DNA of 64,000 bases from NCBI GenBank assembly GCA_025345505.1, contig JANVCC010000076.1, forward strand, positions 6,435,577 through 6,499,576, in the 5' to 3' direction. This document shows positions 23,322 through 36,009 of this stretch, piece after piece. The notes under the pieces are model-generated. The model saw nothing but the letters and a program-made list of their open reading frames with translations. It was not told the origin of the DNA and did not search any database. Every line of letters starts with the position of its first letter. The first letter of the stretch is position 1. The translations under genes were made by a program, and so were the position numbers. The DNA comes from Todiramphus chloris collaris (taxonomy: Eukaryota; Chordata; Aves; Coraciiformes; Alcedinidae).

Positions 23322-24577
23322 TAAGTTTTTCTGTCCCAATAAACCTCAGTTTTTCACCTCAGGTTTACTATGGAAATCTATAGAAGCACTGTGACTTGAA
23401 GTCATATACAGACTTAAAGTCAAGACAGTGGCAATGGACACTGCTCACGTCTTATAGAAATAAATGCCTCGTCTTTAGCTATATTCTCCTACCATTTGAT
23501 GTAAATGGAAGTTATACAAAATAACTAACAGTCCATGGTTGTTATGAATGACGGACTTTGGATATTTAAGTGGTAATGTATTGATAATCAGTAAAATAGG
23601 AAGTATCTACAACAAAGAGCTAAAAAGGTGAATCACTAATTTTGACACCAGTTCTAGAATTAATATTTTGTTTCCTAAGATAATATGAACAGAAGAGAAT
23701 AAACCTAGCTATCAACAGATCCATTGTTACTTAGAAGGACTTGCTTTAAGCAACTTTCTCATAGATAAGGGAGAAAATTGTGATACAGAAACCATACTTA
23801 CAAATACGTTCGTCCCTACTGACTCTTAATCATGTGTAAAACATTATAAAATATTGACAATGCATTGAGAAACAGGTTAGGTGCCTTTCCTCATGTCTTA
23901 TTTTTAACTTAAGATCACTTTGCAAAGTTTTCTAAAGTATTACATTTCTTTGGAGGATCAGGTTGTATTCTTATTATAATTTTCAGATGTTTTCTCTAAA
24001 AAAGTCTCTTACATTTTAATGAACAATTTTATTCTCTCACACCTAATAAATGGTTAAACCTTAAAAAAATTCACCTAAACAATCTGCAAATGCAAAAATG
24101 AAGAGACAAGACAGAAAGAATGGAGCAATTTCTCCTTATCTGTTTAGTAACTTCTCAGCATACAGAGGTATATCATGCAAACCCAACAATTTTGAACAAT
24201 CTCTTGTAAAAGGAAAAGCAAATGAGAAAGAGAAACTAATCTCTCAGCTGCAATACTCAGGCTTTGAAGGGAGTCACTAGGAGTGTCATTACTTTGGCAA
24301 ACGTTTGAGAATGATCTTAATTACTATGGACTTTCAGAACTGCAATGTAGGATTTACAAACTATGTGCAGACGCAAAGACATACAGACAGAACACACCAG
24401 AAAAAACTGCAAACCATGAATACAATGTTTATGTTTTTGCATTTGCTGTAAGCTTTTTTTTTTGTCTTCTGTGTTCAAACAACATTCTCTATATGCATTA
24501 TCATTCAAACACCCCTTGATCTGACAAGGAAATAGCTAGTAACTTTTCATCCTTAAAAGACCTTTTTCCATTTGCAG

Positions 24578-24711
24578 ATGTTCGTATTCAAGAAGTGGAA
24601 AGAGCTCGTTCACTGTCACTCTTTGAGAGAATGTACTGGCTGAAAGCTGAACGGAAGCTGCAATTCTGCACACATGTGCTTAAATTTTTCACAGAAGTCC
24701 AAAGAACATGA
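24578..24711 (+). other. Exon-like interval ending in a stop codon (speculative terminal exon)
   Basis: The acceptor is CCTTTTTCCATTTGCAG with AG at 24576-24577. The open frame (two bases completing a codon, then GTT CGT ATT at 24580 onward) reads VRIQEVERARSLSLFERMYW and continues with a charged segment (LKAERKLQF) to TGA at 24709-24711. The composition (E, R, K, L) suggests an amphipathic helix. Three CpG dinucleotides survive in an otherwise CpG-poor region, which is compatible with constraint. No convincing internal donor is seen and there is no AATAAA close downstream. The phase matches the interval at 15302-15370. I do not recognise the protein. The alternative is a chance open frame of about 45 codons. 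Confidence 0.2.
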
Positions 24712-25009
24712 AAAATGTAGACCTGTTTATTTATAATAGATCCTAATCATAAGTTATGCTCATACTATAATTTTATTAACATGGCAAAGTGAACTTTAAT
24801 TTCTCTTCTGGGAACCTTCCTGGACTAATTTGTTAGCGATTGCCTCACAATACTGTACCTTGATATTTTTTTTGAGAACTGCAATATGGTGGGTACCGAA
24901 ACTAAATTCAAAAACCTGTAATGTAAAGGTAATTTAGAAAAAGTACTTTACGTACCGGTAATATTCTATTGACTATATATATTTTGGTCCCCACTATACA
25001 AAAACAATA

Positions 25010-25481
25010 TGGACAGTCTGAAGAGAGTGCAGTCCAGACAAGGGCCATAGAGATTATCAAAGCACAAGGAAACCTCCATATGAGGAAAGTCTGAAAGAAT
25101 CGAGTTTGTCCAGCCTTGAGAAAAGGCGGCTTAAGGGAGACCTTATTACCACGTTCCAGTATTTAAAGCGTGGCTACAAATAAGATGGAGACTCCTTTTT
25201 TTATAATGAGTCACATGGATAAGACAAGTGGTAATGGGTACAAGTTACTCCTGGGGAGATTTAAATTGAACACAAGAGGAAAATTTTTCACAATGAGAAC
25301 AATTGGCTATTGAAATAATCCCCCCAGGGAAGTGGCTGTGGATTCCTCAACAGTGGACAAGTTTAAGATTCAGTTAGACAGACTACTCAGCCAGCTCATC
25401 TAGATCATGCTTTTGCCAAGACAAGTTGGACCAGATGTTCCTTGAGGTTCCTTCGAACATGGTATTCTATGATTCTATAAT
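25010..25481 (+). mobile_element. CR1 LINE 3' fragment, diverged
   Basis: Nucleotide pattern of the CR1 3' region: GACAGTCTGAAGAGAGTGCAG at the left end, then AAGGGAGACCTTATTACCACG. The later RT/3' segment includes AATTTTTCACAATGAGAAC, and the 3' tail is TTCCTTCGAACATGGTATTC with TATGATTCTATA. It is more diverged than the copy at 4.0-5.1 kb, has no open frame, and is 5'-truncated. Confidence 0.9.
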
Positions 25482-27430
25482 TAATATTTTGCATCTCTGT
25501 CTTCTAGGTATCATATCTTCTTCCTGATCTACATAACCCCAAAAGTCCACAATAATCTCAGAGTAGAAACACAATTAGTAATAGCAGAGGGTTAAGTAAG
25601 ATTAAAAGATACAGTGAAGATTTAGTTTCATACAACTACTTCTGAAAAAAAAAATCTGAAAGAAACCTCAGGCAAATCTCATATCCCTGGCCTTAGTCAA
25701 ATTGCATATTCTCCCTTATCCATTCACATAGAAGAGACTTTCATTACTGATATGAGGGTGCTTGTTGAACAGCTTGCTGGAGATAAAAACCCACAGTGCA
25801 CTGTGTACAAACCTTACAATCTGTTGGTACCATACAACATTGCTTTTCACACATAAATTAACATATTCCACCTTGCAATTCATGGGGTAACATGAAACAT
25901 TCTTTCCATGCTTTTCAACTTTCACTCATTATCTAAGTTTGTCTTTTATATATTTTATTCTTATGAGTATATTTTTTCTATACATGGTAGATTTAGAGGA
26001 ACAGGACCATGAATTTGATTAGGGATTTAAAAAAAAATCCTACAAAGATAATCATTATTATTGAAATCTTCCCATCCATTGTTACAACGGGAGATGGATA
26101 GTAACCATTCTAAAGATTTTCCAAACCAGCTAAACTTGATGAAGAAAAGAACATGCTGAAATTAAAAAATACACATCAGTATATCCAAAACATCTTTAAC
26201 TGTAAGTTTTCATTAACGACTTGCTTTTGAACTTGCTGAAAATCTTTAACAAAAAAGAGTTTAACTGAGGAGATCTAAGTTTTCCCCGTGTGAATGACAG
26301 AAAGCTGGAGGAAGCTCTTATCTACCTAGAGAGGAAAGGTTACCAGCACTATAAAAAAACCAAAATCCCAAAGGAAACAAATATCAAAACTGGAAGATAT
26401 CCTGATCTTTAAAGAGCCTTTGAATACACTGAGATCATTAAGCTGTCCCCAAAATATTTATTAAAAAAAAAAAGAGGCATGCAGAGATATCTGTTTCAAG
26501 GAAGATGTTCTTAGGGAAATAAGACGACCTGATTTTTTTACCCTTGTCTGTGCTCAATACTTTAAAGCTTTTTTGAGCTTGTTAAAGATGCAGTGAACCA
26601 TCCAGGGTTCTCATTTAGGATGCATTTCAAAAAGCTGCATATAAAAGATAACAGGTCTATAAGGTGTTTTTAAAACATTTAACTTAGATTGAGATGCTCT
26701 ATCATGAATCACACTTTGAAAGTCCATAAAAAAAAAAAATCGCTATTTTAGATCAGGATGAAATAGAAATGACTTCAGGTTTTCTTGATTCCTTCTTCAG
26801 GGACATTACTTCACTGAACCTTCTATAATAGAAGCTTTGCTGTACACATTTCATTATAATCCAGATAAATTTATGGAATAATTTTAGAATTTTCTTTTGT
26901 TTCTACTCACAAATGTCTATAAAGATGGGAACCTATCCCATGTATATGTTAAACATAACAGTATAAGCAATTTGAGATGGCATAGCACAAAGTAGGGTTA
27001 ATCTCTTCTAACTTTTTACACGATACATTTTAGGATTAAAAAATTCCCACCTATAGGTGTTTATTGTTCTTCATTGACTAATGAAGCTTAATGACTAGTT
27101 TTTGGGCAGGTAATATTGTGTAAGGCTTATAGGAGTCCTAACTCATATTTTTTGTCATCTCTATATGTGAAAAATCAAACCAAAGGAGAGCTTTAACTGG
27201 TCAACAACTAGCTTTTATGCAATGCTTGTTCTGAGCTTTGGAGATAAACATTTAAGATTATGACTGTGTTGGCTACATTGTTTTAATTTTCAAGTTCTAA
27301 AATGGGTGAAATGAAAGGAGATAATGTAAGTCTTAGAATAAAATGAAGAAAAAACATGAAACTTTTTAGGAAATACAACAAAAATGGATAATTTTTCTTA
27401 TCAGTTTTCATACTATCTTCTCTAGTTTTG

Positions 27431-27499
27431 TCCTGCTCTGGCAGGGTGGTTGGTCTAGGTCTTTGGAGGTTCTTTACAGCCCCTAATATTCTGTGATAT
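27431..27499 (+). mobile_element. CR1 LINE extreme 3' tail
   Basis: Only the last about 70 bp remain: the hairpin CCTGCTCTGGCAGG, GGTTGGTCTAGGT, CTTTGGAGGTTC and the terminal CTAATATTCTGTGAT. Such short tails are typical of severe 5' truncation at insertion. Confidence 0.8.
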
Positions 27500-28063
27500 G
27501 TTTATGATTGCCCTGCCCTTAGCTGGCACCAGAGGCACACACAGCTAATAGTAAGTATTGAAACACCGAATTTTGTTCAACAATGATGTGATCAAAAGAG
27601 AAAACCAGATTTTTTTTCTATCTATCCCTACTTCTTAAGAAGGCTGGGTACCCTTGACGAATACTCTGCAATCCTATGTTACAGAGCATCACTATGTGGA
27701 GCATCACAGCAAAAGCAGAAGTTGAATTCTAATCTCCCTTTGATGAACACAGGCATTTTATGATGAAGGTTAAAAAGACAATCTTATGTGTCTGTTCTCA
27801 AAATAAAGAGGTGGTAACTGAGTGGCCTCCAGTCTGTCAAGCAGAAAACAAATTTCATAGAGCAAGGCTGCAGACTTTTCTTTAGCATCCTTAGTTTTTG
27901 TGTTTTCCTACATCTCACAGTGGTTATACATTTCCTTTCTCTGTTCTTTTTAGCTATAATCTTACCCCAAAAGTCTTTAATTTTGTTCTGTATCTTCACA
28001 TGTCCCATCTGTACTCACATGCACACATCTTGAAAGAGCTGTTCAGACATCAGCTAATTAAAA

Positions 28064-28148
28064 TCAGTGATCATTTATAATTTAGAAGTGATATTTATAT
28101 ACTGATATTTATAATTTAGAAATATCTTTATGATTATATGATCACTGA
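28064..28148. repeat. 11-bp inverted repeat enclosing 63 nt
   Basis: TCAGTGATCAT (28064-28074) pairs perfectly with ATGATCACTGA (28138-28148). The enclosed AT-rich sequence carries two copies of ATTTATAATTTAGAA. The size is pre-miRNA-like, but the loop side is poorly paired. Confidence 0.6.
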
Positions 28149-28501
28149 GATATTTCCCAGCCCCCCAGTAATTTCTGCAAATGTCAGAACATTAGCCCTG
28201 GTGTCTTGGCTGAATGCCAAGTGTATATTTATATAGCACATATCTAAGTTTCCTTAAAAGATGCAATAAAATGCACTTATATCCCCAGTTTTTCCTCCCC
28301 TTAAATAGCACTCTTTAAATACTATCAATTTTCATGGTAGAGTTTCATTTCAATAATAGAAGTTGTCTTTTTCGGATAATACTAGCTGATGTGAAATTTG
28401 AAGATTTTGTATTTGTAACTTTTGAACAATTGTATGCTTTTTCTTGGTTTTCATTCCCTGTAATCTGTAAATCACCAAGTAGCACAGGTTTAAAGGAAAT
28501 T

Positions 28502-28538
28502 GGTTTTTTTGTTGTGTTTTGGTTTTTTTTTTTTTTTT
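28502..28538 (+). repeat. T-rich simple sequence with T16 run
   Basis: Interrupted T-rich tract finishing in sixteen T (28523-28538). Confidence 0.85.
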
Positions 28539-29468
28539 AAATTTCTGTTTTCTTAGCTTATTCCAGGCAATTATCTGGGCAGGTCAGATTATAACAGTGT
28601 GAGTATGCACACAGAGCAAAAGAATTGGAATTGATTAATTAATTAAAAAGATGAGTTCAGTGAGTTATATATCAGACCAAGAGGTTTCTTATGCAAATAA
28701 TTCTTAAGCTGTTTACACTCCAGCTATCCTCTCTTTGCAATAAATACATGCAATATGGTTAACCAAAACACATGAAATCTTTAAAACATTTTTTCATGCA
28801 AAATATTTCAGAACTGCATACTAAGATTCAGAACAGGAGGTGAAATCTGAAATGTGAGTGCACATTAACATTTTAGTTTGGAGAAGGATTGCACGTTTGA
28901 AGTGAATCTCCAATCAACTCCATTTACCATGCTTCAATTCACACTGTGGAGAAATCTTGCATGAACTGAATTTCATTCAGGAAAAAATGAACTGAAAAAA
29001 TACAGTCCCAGAGCATACAAATTGTGTTCCAACTGCTAAGAAGCATTCAGTGTCCTATGTTCCTCTCAGAGCAAAAGAGATATCATGTTTTGAAGTATTT
29101 GAGGAATGTACAGGATGCGACACTCACATAGTTTAATAACAACAGAGATAAAAGTATATCAGATGCTAGTAGTTACAAGAGAACTCCAGATACTACTACA
29201 AGGCTTTTCCTCTTATTGCAAAGCTTTGCAGTTCTCTCTTATAACCATGGACCATTTTCCACTCAGAAAAAAACCAATCTTCTCAAAAAACAAACTCAGA
29301 AAAAAATGCAAATCTTCTTGTTAGTTTTTATGGGATTAAAGTGTCCTGGAACAAGATGGTCATATTGTCCTGGCTGTGGTTTGAAGTATTATGAATATCT
29401 AGAAAGTTCCTACATTCATTCCAGGATACTTTGGCATGGACACCTAATAGCTCCCCTCTTTTTTGTAG

Positions 29469-29655
29469 GTCACTGCACAGATGTCTGAACGAAAACATGA
29501 GATAAATAGTAGAAAAGGATGCTCAACCCTATATGATGACAAATACTTTCTGAACAATCTAGAGAGACGGCAGAAGTTTGACTGTCTTAGGTTTTTCAAT
29601 GAGCTACTCACCAGCCAGAAGTGCTACAAAAATTTCAGTGGGGTTAGGAGAGAGG
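29469..29655 (+). other. Exon-like interval, 187 bp (speculative)
   Basis: A very good acceptor, CTCCCCTCTTTTTTGTAG (AG at 29467-29468), is followed by a single frame open throughout (62 codons plus one base). A strong donor, GAGAGG|GTGAGC, lies at 29655/29656. The other two frames have stops within about 40 bases. The encoded segment includes SERKHEINSRKGCSTLYDD and LERRQKFDCLRFFNELL, charged and helix-like, with no family that I recognise. Entry phase 0 and exit phase 1 do not chain simply with the other exon-like intervals in this window. If real, it would belong to a different transcript or to one with exons that I have missed. Confidence 0.2.
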
Positions 29656-32600
29656 GTGAGCTACAAGGTGACTTAGTGGGAATCCCAGTTTCTTGGGTTC
29701 TTTATCCAAATCAATGAAAAATTAAGAAAAAGCAGATCTCTGTGTGGATGATGACAGACCCACATCATGGAGTGGGGGAAAAAAAAAAGAGGGATGACTG
29801 AAATAGCTGTAACTTTGAGAAGCTGCTGCAGAAAACACATGCTAAAGAAGCTGCTTGGCACTATCTACACCGTCTACACTAACATGGCATGGCCAGGGAT
29901 GAAAGTGAGCTTTTTAATCTCAGAAAATACACTTGTACTGTAGTGGGAAACAAGGTTGTTCTGCCTGGGTTCCCAGTGTCATTTTAAAGAGGTTTAATCT
30001 GCATATTTGGGCACTGAAAGACTGAATTGTGCATTTTTACAGAGAGAAATGGCCCGCTATAGACGTAGAGATACTGTTTTATGAAATGTACTACCTGTAA
30101 TTAAAGATTAATCCTTGAATTGCCAACGAGGAGTGTCACAGGCAAAGGCAAGCAATTTGGGATTCAAAAGTGCTTTCTGCTCAAAATAGATACCCTGTAA
30201 TAGAAAAATCTGAAAGAGAAACTGGTAGTTTTGTAGACACCTATCACAGAAATAACTTTAAAGAGCAAACTGGAAAGGATCCATTCTCTTGCCTAGAGGC
30301 AAAATTAATGATGCCTGTGTAATTTCTGCTTAATAATTGTGCAACTTCTTTTTAAAAGTCTCTAATGATTGAGACTATTAATAGTGGCTCCACAGTCTCA
30401 CTGGAAAATTTTCTTCAACATTTTAGTAGTTTCACTGGTAAGAATGTTTTAAGTGTTCTCGTTTAAGCAAGTGTCTTATAATTTAAGTCACTTCCCTCCT
30501 GCCCGTCTGGAAATATTCCCTTCCTTCATAAGCTACATTTTATATATTTGGAAAATGTTACCCCTTTCCATCTTTCTATGTAGGCCATATTTTTCTAGTT
30601 CTATAATTGTTCCAGCTTTCTAATGTAATTTCTGGAATCTTTTCAATCAGACCACATCCTTCTAAACTGCAGAATCTAGATACAGTGATTCAATTTAGGG
30701 ACTCCCTAGTACGTTGTATTGAAAAGTTACCTTATCTATATGGTGATTTTTCTGTTTGTTACTTGGTTCATTTCCTGAAATGTTATTTTGTGCATGCAAA
30801 TTAAAGTCTGTATTGTTAGCAGTAATTTGATATTTATTTCCTTACATGTTATTGCATGTATAGTGACTGCTTCTTTTTTAAGTAGTCATACATTATACTT
30901 CATTCTTATATTCCATACAATGATAAGCAACAACATTTTGACCCAAGCTACAGTAGTGGTTTTGGCATATCTTTCCTTTTTCATATTAAGCATAAAAAAA
31001 TTGTTTTCTCCAGTAAAAAGAAGTGGTATTTAATCTTAGGATTCAGTGAACAAGTTAGATTTAGGAAAGTATCATTTATACTGATAAAGGGAAACTAAAA
31101 GTAGAGAGAACATTGGCTAACAATTTATAGACAGCAAAGAAACAAGGCTTTGATACTGGAAAGACTGTATTTTTTAAGAGAACAGTATTGTGTTTATGGT
31201 ATGAAAGCAGCTTGGAATGCTTAACAACAGCTGAAAACTGTCAAAAATGCATTAGATGATTTCCATGGCAACAGGAGAGACTAACACAAAAAGCTGCTCT
31301 ACAAAGTCCATGTCCTGAGCTGCATCCTGAAGGCATAACGAAGAAAGAGGATAAAGGACTTAAACCACAGGTATCTTCAGTCCTCTTGCACAGGCCTAAA
31401 TTAAAAGACAATTTTCTTGAGATCATTCCAGTAGATGGGGCTTGCCTAGCAGAAACTGGGAGAACACTACCAATCAGAAATAAGGACCAAAGCAGCACAT
31501 AAGAAACCTTATGAACTCTGTTAAGCATTAGACAGTGCTTCATCAAAACATTGTTTTAGCTCTTCTATTGTATGTGCAATCATATTTAAAATATAGATGT
31601 TCCTTAAGGCTCAGAATCATAGTATTTTTGGACAAGATGTCAATGTTGTTAGAATACAATGTGTAAATAATTGTCCATCATTATTCTTGCAAGTAATAAA
31701 TATTGAAATAACTGCAATATTCTGTAGAGGTCAATAAGGTGGTTTTTTTCATGTTATTATTGTGGAGTTCTGACATTTCCCTAGCATAGAGAGAAGGTCC
31801 TGCCAATCCAAGCTGTACATACATGCAATAGAAGTCACTGAAATTACTGGAAGCATTGCCTGTTGTGACCTGTCTAGATGTGCTTTCCCTATCACCTCTT
31901 CCAGTCACTTCTCTTATATTGTTTTGATGATGTTTTCTACTCCTAATAACATACAGCATAGTTAAGAAGTTAAGTTTATGGTGTAGATAAAATTATTTTT
32001 TAATCAGTTCCGGTAATCTCGTAATATTTTCCATTATAAATCTGTTGCAAGGAAAAACTCTTGTGACAAATACAAAAAGGCTGTTTTGCACCTAGCAGGG
32101 ATGTTACCTAGGGACAGCTTTGGAGAAAATATCTCGTTTTTAACAGACTTGAAAGTTTGGGTGTTTCTGGGATGAAACATTAGATCTTAAATGTTAATTT
32201 AATTTCAACTAATTTAAGATTAAACTTTAAATTCATGTAAAGATAATTAAATAAAACTTATTTTTAAAAAACACGCACTATTTATCTGAATTATTTCAGC
32301 AAATTCAATAACGAGAGAACAGTATTGCTCTTCCTTCAAATATTTAAATATATTTACTGTTTGCTGAAAAAAAAATACCCAATTTATTGTAAATAAATAG
32401 TTTAACAGTAGTTTATAAAATGTTCATGACTTAGGTACCAAAATTCTCTAGGACAAAAGTAGCCAGTCTCATAGATGTTAACTTTAGTCATGTTTCATTG
32501 ATTTAATACTTGTATTTACACCAAATTTATGGAATTTTCTGATCTGGAAATTTACTGGATTAAGCTCTCCAGCTCAATCCACTACAACAGGATATTCAAG

Positions 32601-35450
32601 CCATACTGTAATTACTAATACTGAGTGGTGTGATTATAAATCTTCCTACTGAACATCAGAAATATTAATGTTTTGTATGTCTTGTGTTTGGGCTTTTAAT
32701 GTAAGGTTCCAAATAATTTAGTCAATCTCAGATAAGGTCAAGAATAATTTCTCAAGTTTTGAGTGAAACAGACTTTCACAGAAATAATTGCCTGTAAACA
32801 AATATTCAGCCTAAAACTTTCAGCTGTTCTCTATTTTGTCATATATTAGCTGAAGGGCAGCTAATACTCTTGTTATGTAATACTGTGTCAAAAAATGCAG
32901 AGCCCTATTGATAGGTACCAGGAAACTATAGATATTCAGGTCTCAGCTGATCTGATCAAGTTTAAATTATAATTTCTCCATAAGGGAAAGTGGAATTAGG
33001 TTAGGTTTCCTTCCAGTTATTTTTGCTGTGATTTTAATCATCAACTGAACCACCACCGGGCTTGTTTCTTGTTGTCAATGTATGCCAGCCCCAGAAACCG
33101 AGTTTGCTTTCTAGTCAAAGTTTCTTTCATGCAGCCAGTAACTTGTTTCACTGCAGAAATTTGATAACACGCTTCTTTTTTTCATTTGTAGGACTTTGTA
33201 TTTTTAGATCATGGGTGTTCTGCTGCTGTCTCTAAGTTGATCTTAAATTCTGAATCTTTTGTATGAATGAAAACTTTCACAATTTCCACGCCCTGAATGT
33301 CCTTCCTGGGTTGTTTATAACAACATATTATAGTAACCCACTGAGTTTTGCTAAATCACTTTTCTATCAGTAATGGCTATTATGCAATCAGTGAATAATA
33401 GCACTGTCAAGTATTATGAATTATGACCAAAAGCCTTACCTTGCCACAGAAAAGCAAGGCTTGCATTGCCAGGTACTCCTACTGTTTACATTTTCCATGA
33501 CTTGAACGTATGTTTACCTATTTTCTACTACACAGTATCATAAAGACTGAATTTCTACCAGAGTGAGAAAAAGAACAACTAAACTATCAAATGTTTTAGG
33601 AAACACTTGTTCTCTGTGTTTTCCTCATAAGTTCAATCACTGCTTTTTCTAATCATTCCTGTGTCATATTTGCATACTTTCTCACAACTCATTTCTTGTG
33701 TGAAAGTTCCCTTTATTATTTCATCAGAATGGGAAAAATGCCCCAATCAAATCAAACACTCGTACAACTGCTGGATAACAATTAGGTTAATATTTAAGTA
33801 TCTAACCTTCCAGGCACTTCTCTAGATATGAATGTATGTTGCTAGTAATTACTATTTATTTTAAAAGAATAAATAAAAAAAAAATTGAGTTGTAAGTCTA
33901 TTAAGATAAGAATAATGCTATATGTTTTAAGAGTTAATCACCACAGCAATTGATGACTTTCTAAACTGAGTATGTATTTATGTTGTCAAAGGAAAACATT
34001 TTGAAAAGCATTGAATTACATAATTCAGATTATTGTGGTACACAATTTTTTTTATTTCTTGGGAAATTGCTACAAAGAATTATTTTGTACTGAAATAAGT
34101 GGTAATCTTTAGCCTTCAAGCATGACTGTTGCTCTTCAGTATCTAGTATGGGAACTGTTAGTCTTTTGAAATAAATATGAAAACTCATTCTATACTTATG
34201 TTAACTTCTAGAACATTCCAGACTTGAAAAACATTTCAAAATACTTAACCTAGATTATTTTGTATCAAGATGGCTTAAGGCTTGCTAATAATAGATCCCA
34301 AAATAAAATCAGTGAGCAAATCTCTAATAGCTTGTAAGGAGACAAATGACAGTCTGTATGGTGCTTTTTTGGAGAAAAAAAAGAGTATTTCTTAGTTTTC
34401 AATTACTTGCATGCGCATATACTTAGTAGTAGATTTAGAGTAGTTACAGCCATGGCAAATGAAAGGAATTTCACTGAGGTGGCCTGGAGGAAAGGAAGAA
34501 AAGAAATTTTCCAACCTGTAATGCAGATGCTATCTCAGGGCTGCTGCAACAAACTTCGTCATATTCATTTTTACAACCTCAGGCCCCATCTCCCTTTAGA
34601 ACTTAGGTCATTTATTTGCATAGTTACAGACCCAAGGACCTTGATTCCACTCCAGAATACAGCTGTGGACTTGGGATAGGGACTCCATCTCACCCATCAT
34701 AAAACAAAACACTGGTTCAGGTGTGACCTACCTAGAGGAAGATGACAGGAGTGAATGCCTTTCTTCTGACCCTCCCGTATGCTCTTGTATGTCACAGAGG
34801 ACTGTAATGGGACCATTCTCAGCAGAAACTCATAGGGGGAGGGACTACCTGTCTCAGTAGCTGCATTTCTGCAGAGGTAGATTTAGGTCTGTGGAGGTGT
34901 AGGTTGGGAATAATTTATCATACCATGACCTTTCGGATGAGCTTACCCTGATCCCTAAGTCACTCAGGTGACTTGTCTTCAAACAGAAGGTATATAGAGA
35001 GAGAGATGAAAAAAATCCCACAGAACTGAAAGAGACATCTGAAGTAGATTCTGTCAAATCTTAGCCAAAAATACATCTAAAACTGCAGCTACACAGATTG
35101 GTATTTGCGAGTAGAAGAATCCAGTTTTCTGTCAGCTTTAAAACCTACAGCATATATGAACTATAGATAGTAAAGAACATTTTTTTCCCTTTAATACAGG
35201 ATTTCACAAGTATCTGAACTTACTAACACAAAGCTATTCAAAGTTTCTGTGCTAGAAATCTAAGAATAGATTCAAAGAACAGCATTAGGCAGAAAAGAAC
35301 ATGACACATCACTGCACATTAATATTTTTCTTTCTTTTTCAGAAGTAAATATTTTTCATACAGCACTAAAAGGATTAAAAAATTTATCAGTTTGCTTAGA
35401 GAAACAGAAACTAAGATTTCTGGTAGGTGCTTTTCATGTTGTATAGTGGA

Positions 35451-35476
35451 AATATATATATACACACATATATACT
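35451..35476 (+). repeat. TA/CA dinucleotide microsatellite
   Basis: Short ATATATATATACACACATATATA tract. Confidence 0.8.
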
Positions 35477-36009
35477 TGTAACTCCTGTGATCGTGTTTTC
35501 TGCATATTGAACCTTTGAAATATCTGCAGGTTTGTCTGTAGATGAGCCAGCTGACCTTTTAAGAGACAGAAACGTCTGCATAAAAAGTCTTGTTTGTTCT
35601 TGCCCTTATCTTAAACATAAAAGTCACCAAGATAATAAAAAAGTCTGTTCTTCATGTAAGAATAAAATTTAATTTAGAAAAAATAATAATTGAGGGAATG
35701 TAAAAGAGGAACACCATGACAAGATGTGAGGTTTAAAAGAAAAAGATTAAATATTTTTGGAAATAATAGACATTGTTTGAGTAAATGAAAAAAAGGGGGA
35801 TGTTAGTGATCAAAATGTTTGATAAATGAAGTAAAAAACAGTGGAGATTTTGTATTATTTTCTCCTTGTGTTTGTTCTGAACTTTGTTTCAATTAACACA
35901 GCCCAATTCTCGTAGTACGAGATACAATTAGCAAATCCTCATGTCTTATCCTTTTTCACTTTGAATGCCATAGAATTTCATCAGAATATTGCTCTTCTGT
36001 TATCTTCTT

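Larger units (their letters stand above)
23103..25009. other. Unique AT-rich sequence with one exon-like interval
   Basis: Apart from the poly-G run (23309-23321) and the exon-like interval at 24578-24711, I see no repeat or gene. Confidence 0.45.
25482..36009. other. Unique AT-rich sequence with small repeats
   Basis: Contains the CR1 tail at 27431-27499, an inverted repeat at 28064-28148, a T16 run (28523-28538), the exon-like interval at 29469-29655, a two-strand open region near 31.26-31.50 kb and a TA/CA microsatellite at 35451-35476. No gene is supported. The block at 34440-35060 is slightly less AT-rich and may hold an old repeat that I cannot name. Confidence 0.45.

Noticed and set aside
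30043-30096. 54-bp exon-like interval after CATTTTTACAG with a GTAATT donor
   Set aside because: The phase does not fit the 29469-29655 interval, and it is too short to judge.
31611-31640. CAGAATCATAGTATTTTTGG resembling a CR1 tail
   Set aside because: Only about 15 matching bases; not enough to call.
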